From NCBI GenBank assembly GCA_032250555.1, contig JAVVFI010000148.1, positions 1-11,766 of the forward strand: a stretch of 11,766 bases of DNA, written 5' to 3'. The translations under genes and the position numbers were made by a program. Source of the stretch: NIOZ-UU13 sp032250555 (GTDB taxonomy: Bacteria; Planctomycetota; Phycisphaerae; Sedimentisphaerales; Anaerobacaceae). The notes below the pieces were generated by a model that saw only the letters and a program-made list of their open reading frames with translations, did not search any database and was not told the DNA's origin. Numbering within the stretch: position 1 is the stretch's first letter; each line of letters opens with the position of its first letter. Positions 1-6,458 of this stretch are shown piece by piece.

Positions 1-1
1 A

Positions 2-352
2 TCACTCGATGTTTTCCCGAAGGTTTGCGCCGATCGCCTGTTGCACATACTTTTCAACCTGCTCTGCAAGCTCATTCAGCGAGGCAAGTTGAAAATCCTC
101 ATAATGACCTCCGATAAGCTCACCGTCCATCGCCCTCTTGTAGATTCTGACCCGTATAACAGGAGGATCAATGCTGCCTGATTTGCTGAAATCGCTGTCC
201 TTATGCTCGGTAAGCTCCACCCGCCAGTCCTCGCTTATGAAAACAAGGCACTTGCCGGTAAAAACTGCAGTCGGAAAATAATCACACAATAGCTTAATTG
301 TTTCCATATGAAATTTATTGATCTCTTCTAAAAAATAATCCTGATTATACAC
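2..352 (-). CDS. Small hypothetical protein, 116 aa
   Basis: I do not recognise this protein. It is a complete reading frame with a TGA stop at 2-4 and a GTG start at 350-352. It has no signal peptide, membrane segment or cysteine-rich motif, so it is probably a small soluble cytoplasmic protein. The first half mixes hydrophobic and charged residues (EEINKFHMETIKLL, then a VFISEDWRVEL strand). The C-terminal part (about 90-110, LNELAEQVEKYVQQAIGA) looks like an amphipathic helix. There is no clear Shine-Dalgarno sequence before the GTG. An in-frame ATG at 305-307 would give a 101-residue protein, with AGAAGAG about 13 nt upstream, so the start is uncertain. It is divergent from the heme/dockerin/LamG gene and shows no evident link to the carbohydrate genes. 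That this is a real gene is likely but not certain. Confidence 0.6.
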   Translation of the reverse strand: MYNQDYFLEEINKFHMETIKLLCDYFPTAVFTGKCLVFISEDWRVELTEHKDSDFSKSGSIDPPVIRVRIYKRAMDGELIGGHYEDFQLASLNELAEQVEKYVQQAIGANLRENIE

Positions 353-356
353 GTTG

Positions 357-389
357 TTAATTATCGTATATTAACATAGATAATATTAA
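357..389. repeat. AT-rich imperfect dyad upstream of the 116-aa gene
   Basis: TTAATTATC at the left is matched by GATAATATTAA at the right, an inverted repeat with a two-base bulge. It lies immediately upstream of the GTG start of the minus-strand small gene, where its promoter would be. It could be an operator, or simply AT-rich promoter DNA. Confidence 0.25.
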
Positions 390-469
390 ATGCACTATTT
401 TATTTATCGAATTGGCAGATAATAAGCGGTCCGTACTGCTTTAAAAGTCAAATCATGTAAATGGGATGC

Positions 470-488
470 TATAGGAAATTCCCCTATA
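470..488. promoter_or_regulatory. Operator-like dyad TATAGG-N7-CCTATA
   Basis: Perfect 6-bp arms TATAGG (470-475) and CCTATA (483-488) flank seven bases, with a nested palindrome GGAAATTCC at 474-482. It sits in the middle of the 292-bp divergent intergenic region between the small minus-strand gene and the plus-strand heme/LamG gene. The size and symmetry fit a dimeric repressor site, but no regulator gene is nearby and short dyads arise by chance in AT-rich DNA. Confidence 0.25.
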
Positions 489-542
489 TATGTATATATA
501 TAGAAGTAGTAAACACTATAGCAGGAACAGGCTATTCCCTGA

Positions 543-570
543 TTTACAAAAAACTCTGGTTGGTTAAGAT
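543..570 (+). promoter_or_regulatory. Candidate sigma70-type promoter for the heme/LamG gene
   Basis: TTTACA (543-548, five of six matches to TTGACA) and TAAGAT (565-570, four of six to TATAAT) are separated by 16 bp. This would give a 5' leader of roughly 65-70 nt before the start codon at 645. The match is modest and planctomycete promoter consensus is not well known to me, so this is only a candidate. Confidence 0.25.
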
Positions 571-644
571 AAAAGTTTAGCAAGAACGACAGGCCTCTTC
601 GAATTTCGGTTATAGGTATGTAAATTAAAGTCAGGAGAAGAGTT

Positions 645-2048
645 ATGAAAATACGAACAATATCGGCTATCTTAATTGTTAATGTTATCGGAATTGCTCT
701 GATTGGCACAGTTCAAGGTAGGCCGAGTTATGCTACCACACGTAACAACAATTGCAATGCCTGCCACACAAGTAAGGTGACCGGGAGAATGGAAGCAACG
801 GGGGAGGATTCACTTACGAATCTGGGAATCCAGCTTGACGGCAGTGTTCGTGGCCCCCTCAAAACTTACAAGGCGTCCCCCGGCCAAGTCGTTACCCTTT
901 CGGTCAGAGTTATCGATGGCAAAGATATGTTTACCGTCCAAATAAAAGACTTTGAAAAGCCGGCCCGTCGAAACAGCTCAAGCAACATGCTCATCTGGAG
1001 TCCTGTCAACGACGCCGACAACACCTGGACTCGTCAGGAAGTAAGCAATCCGCCTTACTTTACCAAAGACAACGGCAATAATGCCGGTTTATCGGGATCC
1101 CTCTCGCCGATTACTTATACTTTTGATCTTCTTATCGAAACCGATACGCCGGCCGATGTTTACGAACTTGTCTTTGCTGTCCCAGGCAGGACAAGCGGTT
1201 TGGGTTTAGTATATCAGGAAGAACATTTCTACATCGAAGTCCTCAGCCCGTTTGATTTGAACCGCGATGGCATTGTCGATGGTGCTGACATAACCGTGAT
1301 GGTTGACCACTGGCACACAGATGAGCCGTTGTATGATATTGCTCCTGAACCTTTTGGAGACGGTATAGTAGATGTCCAGGATCTGATCTCCATTTCTGAG
1401 CACTTGTTTGAGGACTATCGAATGGTCGCTCACTGGAAACTTGACGAATCAGAAGGTGATATCGCCCATGCCAGCGTTGGAGACAAAGATGGTATTCTCA
1501 ATGGCGAGCCGATATGGCAACCGGCCGATGGTAAGATAGATGGGGTGCTGCAATTCGATGGAATCAATGACTATGTAAGTACTGACTTTGCGTTGAATCC
1601 TGTTAATGGATCATTTAGTGTTTTTGCCTGGATAAAAGGGGGTGCGGCAGGGCAGACGATTGTTTCTCAAACGGATGCTACTGCCGGCCGCATCACTATA
1701 CCGGGAAGCACATGGCTTGGTATAGATCCATCGAACGGCACACTCATCACCACGTTGATGGAGCTTCAGCATGGTCCACTGCAATCAGAATTAGTCGTCA
1801 CTGATGGTCAGTGGCACCACATCGGTCTTACATACGATCTTGATGAATTGCAGCGTCACTTATATGCCGATGGATTCGAGGTCGCCAGTGATACCGACAT
1901 GGTGGGCCCTGTAGATTCAAAAGGAGGGCTTTATTTTGGTGCCGGCAGGAATCTGGACGTAGATAGTTTCTTCTCCGGTCTCATTGATGATGTTCGCATT
2001 TACCCATTGGCATTGAACGCAGAGGAAATCCAGGCCCTGGTACGTTAA
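645..2048 (+). CDS. Secreted c-heme / dockerin-like / LamG-domain protein
   Basis: This is an exported 467-residue protein. The start at 645 is supported by AGGAG at 633-637, 7 nt upstream. Residues 1-25 form a signal peptide with a hydrophobic core (ISAILIVNVIGIALIG). A single CNACH motif at 37-41 fits covalent c-type heme attachment. Residues about 50-200 look like a beta-sandwich, with alternating hydrophobic strands such as QVVTLSVRVI and YTFDLLIETD. Residues 204-215 form a good EF-hand loop (D204, N206, D208, I210, D212, D215), followed by a second, degenerate one around 231-246 (GDGIVDVQD), together a dockerin-like pair. Residues 262-467 are a LamG-like concanavalin-A-fold domain, opening HWKLDES and closing with GLIDDVRIYPLAL. 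The calcium-binding pair lies between domains rather than at the C-terminus. The gene appears monocistronic. The role is unknown; carbohydrate binding, or electron transfer at the cell surface, is inference. Confidence 0.85.
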   Translation: MKIRTISAILIVNVIGIALIGTVQGRPSYATTRNNNCNACHTSKVTGRMEATGEDSLTNLGIQLDGSVRGPLKTYKASPGQVVTLSVRVIDGKDMFTVQIKDFEKPARRNSSSNMLIWSPVNDADNTWTRQEVSNPPYFTKDNGNNAGLSGSLSPITYTFDLLIETDTPADVYELVFAVPGRTSGLGLVYQEEHFYIEVLSPFDLNRDGIVDGADITVMVDHWHTDEPLYDIAPEPFGDGIVDVQDLISISEHLFEDYRMVAHWKLDESEGDIAHASVGDKDGILNGEPIWQPADGKIDGVLQFDGINDYVSTDFALNPVNGSFSVFAWIKGGAAGQTIVSQTDATAGRITIPGSTWLGIDPSNGTLITTLMELQHGPLQSELVVTDGQWHHIGLTYDLDELQRHLYADGFEVASDTDMVGPVDSKGGLYFGAGRNLDVDSFFSGLIDDVRIYPLALNAEEIQALVR

Positions 2049-2064
2049 GAAATCTTAACGTACC
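2039..2064. terminator. Perfect 11-bp inverted repeat between convergent genes
   Basis: GGTACGTTAAG (2039-2049) and CTTAACGTACC (2054-2064) pair perfectly around the loop AAAT. The left arm contains the last codon and the TAA stop of the plus-strand LamG gene. The repeat lies 19 nt past the TAG stop of the converging beta-propeller gene, so it could end transcription from both sides. Neither side has a clear run of Ts after the stem, so it is not a textbook intrinsic terminator; it may stabilise 3' ends instead. Confidence 0.55.
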
Positions 2065-2083
2065 TCAGCCTTGCATGAAATAT

Positions 2084-3322
2084 CTATTCAAGCTTAACGC
2101 AGACGATGTTCCCCTCAGAGCTGCGAGCGTAGAGCATATCTCCGAGCAGAATGGGCTTAGACCAGCAAAGGCCCTCAAGAATTTTCTGCCTGTGAGTTTC
2201 CTCGAAAGCTGCTTCACCTAACTCACCCCATATAAGTTCACCCTTTTCGCTAAGCATAATCATCTTATTACCAACCCGGAGCAAATTCCCGAAATCATAT
2301 TTTTCATTAAACCATTTACGTTTACCAGTTTCGGCGTTAACACAACTAAGACCGCTTTGCCTTTGTGTCAGGAAGTATATGTAGTTTTTGTAGATTACAT
2401 GGGTGTTGAAGGCAAACCACTCATTTGGATACTTGCCGTCTTCAGACAGCCAATCCTGTGTTAATGTATTGCCATTAAGTGACAGACGAGCCATACCGTG
2501 CTTGCTGTGAACAAGATAAACATGGCCATTGTGGATATAAGGAGTTATGGCATTGCAATTAGATTTCTCCTGCCACGTCTTATTGTAGGTTGCCACGGAT
2601 TTACCAGTTGCCGGATCAAGAACAAAGAAATCCTCATTTGTGAATAATGCTATAGCAGGGCGACCAAACATACTCGACGGCAATGGTTTAGGTGTAGCGT
2701 AACCGACAACATTATTCTCGCTCTTCCAGACAATTTCACCAGTGTCTTTATTCAAGGCCACTCCTCTATCACCTATATTATAAATAACGACGTCACCGAC
2801 GATGGTGGGTGAAGCCGCGAAACCCCACCATGGTTTCTTTGGTTTATAATGCACAGCCGAGGCCTCCCAGAGCTTATTTCCCGTCCTCGCATCGAGACAG
2901 AAAATATGCCCAAGCTTGCTGAGCGTATATACCTTGCCATTATGAATAGTCGGTGTTGAACTCGGGCCGCCCGGATGCAGACGAGGTTCGAGAAGACAGG
3001 AATAATTGTAAGCCCACTTTTCTTGACCGGTATTTGCATCAAGGCAATAAACGAAATCTCTCGCTTTAGTTTTATCTTTGTCCTCTTTCGTTCCATTGTT
3101 ACCCATCGTATAGACAAGACCATCTGCAATAGTAAGTGAACACATGCCAGTCTTTACATTTGTCTCCCATACTACGGTCCCGGATTTCGCAGTAAAATCC
3201 TTAGCAAGTGGTTTGAGGTCATAATTCGGACCCAGGTAATGAGGCCAATCGAGTGCCCAACTCAGGTTGGTAAATAATCCGGAAATAATAATTACAAAAC
3301 AACACCATTTTAGAAACTTCAT
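2084..3322 (-). CDS. Exported PQQ-type beta-propeller protein
   Basis: This is a 412-residue protein built of PQQ-like propeller repeats. Recognisable blade signatures are VYCLDANTGQEKW (91-103), IFCLDARTGNKLW (140-152), GVALNKDTGEIVW (187-199), FFVLDPATGK (232-241) and LSCVNAETGKRKW (325-337), with IVCVKLE closing the last blade. Residues 1-24 are a signal peptide (hydrophobic FVIIISGLF, then SWA before LDWPHY). An upstream in-frame start at 3376 would overlap the preceding gene, and the ATG at 3320-3322 has AGGA 8 nt upstream, so 3322 is chosen. It is the last gene of the three-gene operon, 23 nt after the DUF1080 fusion. I see no dehydrogenase-specific cofactor residues and it is shorter than quinoprotein alcohol dehydrogenases. 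The fold alone does not prove PQQ binding; a scaffold or accessory role is as likely. Confidence 0.85.
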   Translation of the reverse strand: MKFLKWCCFVIIISGLFTNLSWALDWPHYLGPNYDLKPLAKDFTAKSGTVVWETNVKTGMCSLTIADGLVYTMGNNGTKEDKDKTKARDFVYCLDANTGQEKWAYNYSCLLEPRLHPGGPSSTPTIHNGKVYTLSKLGHIFCLDARTGNKLWEASAVHYKPKKPWWGFAASPTIVGDVVIYNIGDRGVALNKDTGEIVWKSENNVVGYATPKPLPSSMFGRPAIALFTNEDFFVLDPATGKSVATYNKTWQEKSNCNAITPYIHNGHVYLVHSKHGMARLSLNGNTLTQDWLSEDGKYPNEWFAFNTHVIYKNYIYFLTQRQSGLSCVNAETGKRKWFNEKYDFGNLLRVGNKMIMLSEKGELIWGELGEAAFEETHRQKILEGLCWSKPILLGDMLYARSSEGNIVCVKLE

Positions 3323-3330
3323 TTTGCTTT

Positions 3331-3334
3331 TCCT
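3331..3334 (-). promoter_or_regulatory. RBS fixing the beta-propeller start
   Basis: AGGA within AAAGGAAA on the minus strand lies 8 nt before the ATG at 3320-3322, in the 23-nt gap after the DUF1080 fusion stop (TAA, 3346-3348). It favours this ATG over the in-frame start at 3376, which lies inside the preceding gene. Confidence 0.6.
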
Positions 3335-3345
3335 TTCTTTCTGAT

Positions 3346-4854
3346 TTATCTTCCCGATTTGTTGAGTTTGTGCCATGCATCCATCGTACGCCTGAGGTTG
3401 TCATAGGCATCACCGCCAATACCGTAACCCTGAAATCCGATCGGGCCTGTATAGCCGGCTCTCTTTAGCGTTCTCAAAAATCGACCTGTGTTAAATGTGC
3501 CGCGGTCAAGCGTATGAATCAGTTGTTTCCAGTCCTTTCCTCCACTGTCCGCACCATTGATGCTTACCACAAACAAATGAGGCATCGCCGAGATTATCAG
3601 CGATCTCATATTCTTTTCATCTTCTGTTCTCAGCCAGTGACACAGGTTGAATGTTATTCCCACGTTCTTACGGTCAACTTTTTTTGCCACCCGTATCGCG
3701 TCCTCTACCTTTTCAAGCCAAAAGCCGGCATGCGGGTACAAAGCAACTCGCAATCCGGCGTCAGCCGCCATATCGGAAATTTCCTGTATAACCTTCACCG
3801 CATGCGCATCACCTTCCGGCTGTGACGGTTTGAGCTTTTTGCTCTGTACGAAAAGCCACAATATCGAATTACTTCCCTTAAGCAGTTCGATTGCCTCTTT
3901 CAGTTCTGGGCCATAACTCTTCTGATCGGCATCGATATTAGCACCGAGATAAACCGCAAACATCCTCAAATCGTTTTTATCAAGCTCTTCGAGCATTTCC
4001 CCCAATTCCTTGTCCGCCCTGCCTCCGATACCCGCATATCCTAATTCCCTGACCATTTCCACCTGCTCTTTAGCGGTTTTATGTTTATCGTCTTTCGTAG
4101 CAGTATCCATCGCGAAGAATGGATTCGGACCGGCTGGTTCTATCTGGATATTACGGTATGCCACGGGCCCGTGGTCGCCCTGCAGCATTAACGGCCCCGT
4201 AGGTTTTTCATCGTTATATGCACTGGCTCGCGTCGGTCCGCTGACTTCAACGTCCGCATGGACCACAGTCCCATTATGAACAACCTTCTCGAATCTGGCA
4301 TTAGCTATCTTTCCCCCCCTCCTGTTAAAACGCGGCGCGCGAAATATAATGTCAAATGTCTGCCACTGACCGGGCTCCTGAGATACATTCACCCTCGGAG
4401 AACGACCTTCATAACCTTTAGGTTCTCTATTATCATCCCACCTCTGATAAATACCTCCGCACTCAATTCCCGGATAATCGGAGTCCTTCCGCCAGCTATC
4501 GAAGACTTGTATTTCATATCTGCCCATAAAATATACACCGGAATTGGAGTCTTTAGATACCATAAACTCAATATGGGCCTTGACATCACCAAATTCATCT
4601 TTGCTGAAAAGATGAGATGTCCTGCCTGCTGGCCCGTTCACAATTACTCCCGTACCCGGTTTGCTGTTCAGAAGTTTGTTATTGCCGGGCTTCACAAATG
4701 TATCACCGACAATCTGCCATTGTCCCGTGTTGTCACGCCATTGTGAAAAATCCCTGCCTGTTAGAACAACACTTTTCTCAATCTCTTTTGCACTGACACC
4801 CACTGCAACCAACAGCAGCAAAATCACCAGAATCTTTTTATTTTGTATCTTCAT
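3346..4854 (-). CDS. Exported DUF1080 - sugar-isomerase-like TIM barrel fusion
   Basis: This 502-residue protein joins two domains. Residues 1-22 are a signal peptide (KKILVILLLLVAVGVSA). Residues about 30-240 are a DUF1080 domain (3-keto-disaccharide hydrolase family, jelly-roll fold). Typical signatures are LTGRDFSQWR near the start, SNSGVYFMGRYEIQVFDS (103-120) and GPLMLQGDHGPVAYRNIQI (220-238). Residues about 260-500 resemble the xylose-isomerase-like TIM barrel, with YPHAGF (H375), TFNLCHWL (H406) and GPIGFQGYG (Q475). Several metal-ligand positions that are usually acidic appear to be Y373, N403 and Q475, so barrel chemistry is doubtful. The ATG at 4852-4854 has AGGA 6 nt upstream and gives a proper signal peptide, unlike the longer start at 4899, which would overlap the oxidoreductase gene. 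It is the second gene of the operon, 32 nt behind the oxidoreductase. Cleavage of keto-sugars made by that enzyme is inferred from family knowledge. Confidence 0.87.
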   Translation of the reverse strand: MKIQNKKILVILLLLVAVGVSAKEIEKSVVLTGRDFSQWRDNTGQWQIVGDTFVKPGNNKLLNSKPGTGVIVNGPAGRTSHLFSKDEFGDVKAHIEFMVSKDSNSGVYFMGRYEIQVFDSWRKDSDYPGIECGGIYQRWDDNREPKGYEGRSPRVNVSQEPGQWQTFDIIFRAPRFNRRGGKIANARFEKVVHNGTVVHADVEVSGPTRASAYNDEKPTGPLMLQGDHGPVAYRNIQIEPAGPNPFFAMDTATKDDKHKTAKEQVEMVRELGYAGIGGRADKELGEMLEELDKNDLRMFAVYLGANIDADQKSYGPELKEAIELLKGSNSILWLFVQSKKLKPSQPEGDAHAVKVIQEISDMAADAGLRVALYPHAGFWLEKVEDAIRVAKKVDRKNVGITFNLCHWLRTEDEKNMRSLIISAMPHLFVVSINGADSGGKDWKQLIHTLDRGTFNTGRFLRTLKRAGYTGPIGFQGYGIGGDAYDNLRRTMDAWHKLNKSGR

Positions 4855-4860
4855 AATTTT

Positions 4861-4864
4861 TCCT
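4861..4864 (-). promoter_or_regulatory. RBS fixing the DUF1080 fusion start
   Basis: AGGA on the minus strand lies 6 nt before the ATG at 4852-4854, within the 32-nt gap after the oxidoreductase stop. It supports the signal-peptide-bearing start and argues against the overlapping start at 4899. Confidence 0.6.
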
Positions 4865-4886
4865 ATCCAATAATAAATAACAAATC

Positions 4887-6323
4887 TCACAACCGCCATG
4901 GACTTCGCATAAACCGCGATAACATCCGGTTGGCTTGTTCATCGTTGATAAAGCGTTCCTTGTCCGGGTCCCATTTTAGTTTTCTTCCGACCTGTATGGC
5001 AATATGTCCCAATTGGCAAAGAGATGTGGTTCGATGACCGACCTCGGCGTCCTCCAGCGTCTGCCCGCGTGTTTTAACGGCATCGATGAAGTCTCTCTTT
5101 TCGCCTTTAAGAGGCAGGTGGATTTCATCGGGGCCAATTATTGATTGCAGAATTGACTCGGGATGAGCTTTTAGTGAGCGATCGTTGTAATTTGCCTGTA
5201 TCCATCCGTCGGTACCTTCGAACCGCACGTGAGGTTGACTGATATTATAAAACAGTTGAACGCCATTAGCATATCTGTACTTAATTTCGAAATTCAGCAG
5301 AACGTTCCACAAGCCCTCCGTAGGAAAGGTGCCGGAGCCTTCGACTTCCACCGGGCCTGTGAGTTCGGTGCCGTTACCCCACTGGGCTATGTCGTTCAAG
5401 TGCGCACCCCAGTTAGTAACCATTCCTTCGCAGTAGTCCAGAACCCGCATCCAGCCGGGACGCTCATAATTGCGTGGAGCATGAACACGTTTCAAGGTGT
5501 ATGGCGCCGATGGTGCCGGGCCAAGCCACAACTCATAATCAAGCTCCTTCGGTATGGGCATTTCCTGTTGCGGCTCACATCCTATGTCACCGGCTGGCAC
5601 TCCGGTACGAATTGTATGCACCCTGCCAATGCGGCCGTTGAGTACAAGCTCGCATGCGCGCTGGAAACATTCATGTGAACGAAACTCACTGTCGGTACGG
5701 AACACACGATTGTATCGCTTTACCGTATCGCTGAGAACGCGGCCTTCTGCGATACTCAGGGTCAGAGGTTTCTCACAGCAGATGTCCTTTCCAGCCTTTG
5801 CTGCTTCTATAGCCATCGGCACATGCCAATGGTCGGGGGTGGAAATCATTACTGCGTCGATGTCCGCCCGGGACAGAAGCTCCCGAAAGTCCTTGTATAT
5901 CGAACAGCCCCTGAACTTGCCGGAAGCCTGCTCTTTGGCGTAATGTTCCTCAACGGCTTTTTTTGCGTTGTCGAGTCTCCATGCATCCACGTCACAAGCA
6001 GCTATAACCTGGGTGTCGGATGCGCTCAGGAACGATTTCAGGTTGGAGTAATAGGCCTGCCTGCCCATTCCAATCATTCCGATTGTTATTCGATTGCTTG
6101 GTGTATCAGCACTAAACACTGAAGACGGGACGATTGTCGGAGCTAATAAAACGGTGCTTGCTGCGGCTGCTGTGCTTTTGAGAAACTGCCGGCGGCTTAT
6201 GGCGATTGTCTTTTTTGTTCTTTTGCTTTTCAGAGTCGTTACCTGCCTTTCCTTACGTAAACATAAGATTCTGGTTTTTACTCCGTGCGGTATTATCATA
6301 CCAAATACTCTCATCGATGACAA
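4887..6323 (-). CDS. Tat-exported Gfo/Idh/MocA family oxidoreductase
   Basis: This is an NAD(P)-dependent sugar or inositol dehydrogenase-type protein of 478 residues. A twin-arginine motif, SRRQFLK (43-49), and an Ala-rich hydrophobic stretch (51-66) predict export of the folded, cofactor-loaded protein. The Rossmann fold begins at ITIGMIGMG (79-87); TPDHWH (162-167) and the family's EKP motif (184-186) follow. WGAHLNDIAQWG (305-316) carries the usual H308/D311 pair near the active site. The C-terminus (WDPDKERF, then SPWRL) resembles other planctomycete members. The TTG at 6321-6323 has AGGAG 10 nt upstream and is used here, but it leaves an unusually long 42-residue stretch before the Tat motif. 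ATG at 6312-6314 lacks good spacing; a CTG at 6231-6233, with AGG 8 nt upstream, would give a more normal Tat signal. It is the first gene of the operon. Sugar 3-oxidation feeding the DUF1080 partner is inferred. Confidence 0.88.
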   Translation of the reverse strand: MSSMRVFGMIIPHGVKTRILCLRKERQVTTLKSKRTKKTIAISRRQFLKSTAAAASTVLLAPTIVPSSVFSADTPSNRITIGMIGMGRQAYYSNLKSFLSASDTQVIAACDVDAWRLDNAKKAVEEHYAKEQASGKFRGCSIYKDFRELLSRADIDAVMISTPDHWHVPMAIEAAKAGKDICCEKPLTLSIAEGRVLSDTVKRYNRVFRTDSEFRSHECFQRACELVLNGRIGRVHTIRTGVPAGDIGCEPQQEMPIPKELDYELWLGPAPSAPYTLKRVHAPRNYERPGWMRVLDYCEGMVTNWGAHLNDIAQWGNGTELTGPVEVEGSGTFPTEGLWNVLLNFEIKYRYANGVQLFYNISQPHVRFEGTDGWIQANYNDRSLKAHPESILQSIIGPDEIHLPLKGEKRDFIDAVKTRGQTLEDAEVGHRTTSLCQLGHIAIQVGRKLKWDPDKERFINDEQANRMLSRFMRSPWRL

Positions 6324-6333
6324 CTTAGTAATT

Positions 6334-6338
6334 CTCCT
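6334..6338 (-). promoter_or_regulatory. RBS upstream of the TTG start of the oxidoreductase
   Basis: AGGAG on the minus strand is 10 nt before TTG (6321-6323) and 19 nt before ATG (6312-6314). It therefore favours the rare TTG start. It competes with a GGAAAGGCAGG stretch at 6242-6252 that precedes an in-frame CTG. Confidence 0.45.
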
Positions 6339-6379
6339 AAATTCTTCGCGGCTTCTCCAATGCCCGAGATGCTTTTTCC

Positions 6380-6408
6380 TTGATTTTTCGCCTCGATTCT
6401 GCTATTAG
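6380..6408 (+). promoter_or_regulatory. Candidate promoter for the beta-helix/sulfatase operon
   Basis: TTGATT (6380-6385) and TATTAG (6403-6408) are separated by 17 bp, each matching four of six sigma70 consensus positions. The -10-like element overlaps the first TATTAGTAA repeat, so a protein bound there would block it. Weak evidence. Confidence 0.25.
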
Positions 6409-6428
6409 TAAGCCATACTTATTAGTAA
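6403..6428. repeat. TATTAGTAA direct repeat in the divergent intergenic region
   Basis: TATTAGTAA occurs exactly twice, at 6403-6411 and 6420-6428, with a start-to-start distance of 17 bp. A third core, TTAGTAA, lies at 6325-6331 beside the ribosome-binding site of the opposite operon. All three are in the 135-bp region between two divergent carbohydrate operons, which suggests a shared regulator site. Chance is possible because the region is AT-rich. Confidence 0.4.
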
Positions 6429-6444
6429 AACAATAACCCTTCAT

Positions 6445-6449
6445 TGGAG
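6445..6449 (+). promoter_or_regulatory. RBS fixing the beta-helix protein start
   Basis: TGGAG lies 9 nt before the ATG at 6459-6461. The alternative in-frame TTG at 6444-6446 overlaps this site and so is unlikely to be the start. Confidence 0.55.
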
Positions 6450-6458
6450 TATTTCACG

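Noticed and set aside
485..502. TATATATGTATATATATA alternating tract
   Set aside because: It is a short low-complexity AT run without flanking repeats. It may ease strand opening but nothing supports a specific function.
404..709. 101-residue minus-strand open frame across the divergent intergenic region
   Set aside because: It overlaps the ribosome-binding site and signal peptide of the plus-strand gene at 645. The hydrophobic, Ile/Tyr-rich product reflects AT-rich DNA.
645..2048. Possible cellulosome component, because of the dockerin-like pair
   Set aside because: The pair is internal, the second loop is degenerate, no cohesin protein is present in the window, and such EF-hand pairs are widespread in planctomycete surface proteins without cellulosomes.
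4855..4899. Upstream start of the DUF1080 fusion at 4899
   Set aside because: It would overlap the oxidoreductase gene and place 15 residues before a clean signal peptide, while the ATG at 4852-4854 has a well-spaced ribosome-binding site.
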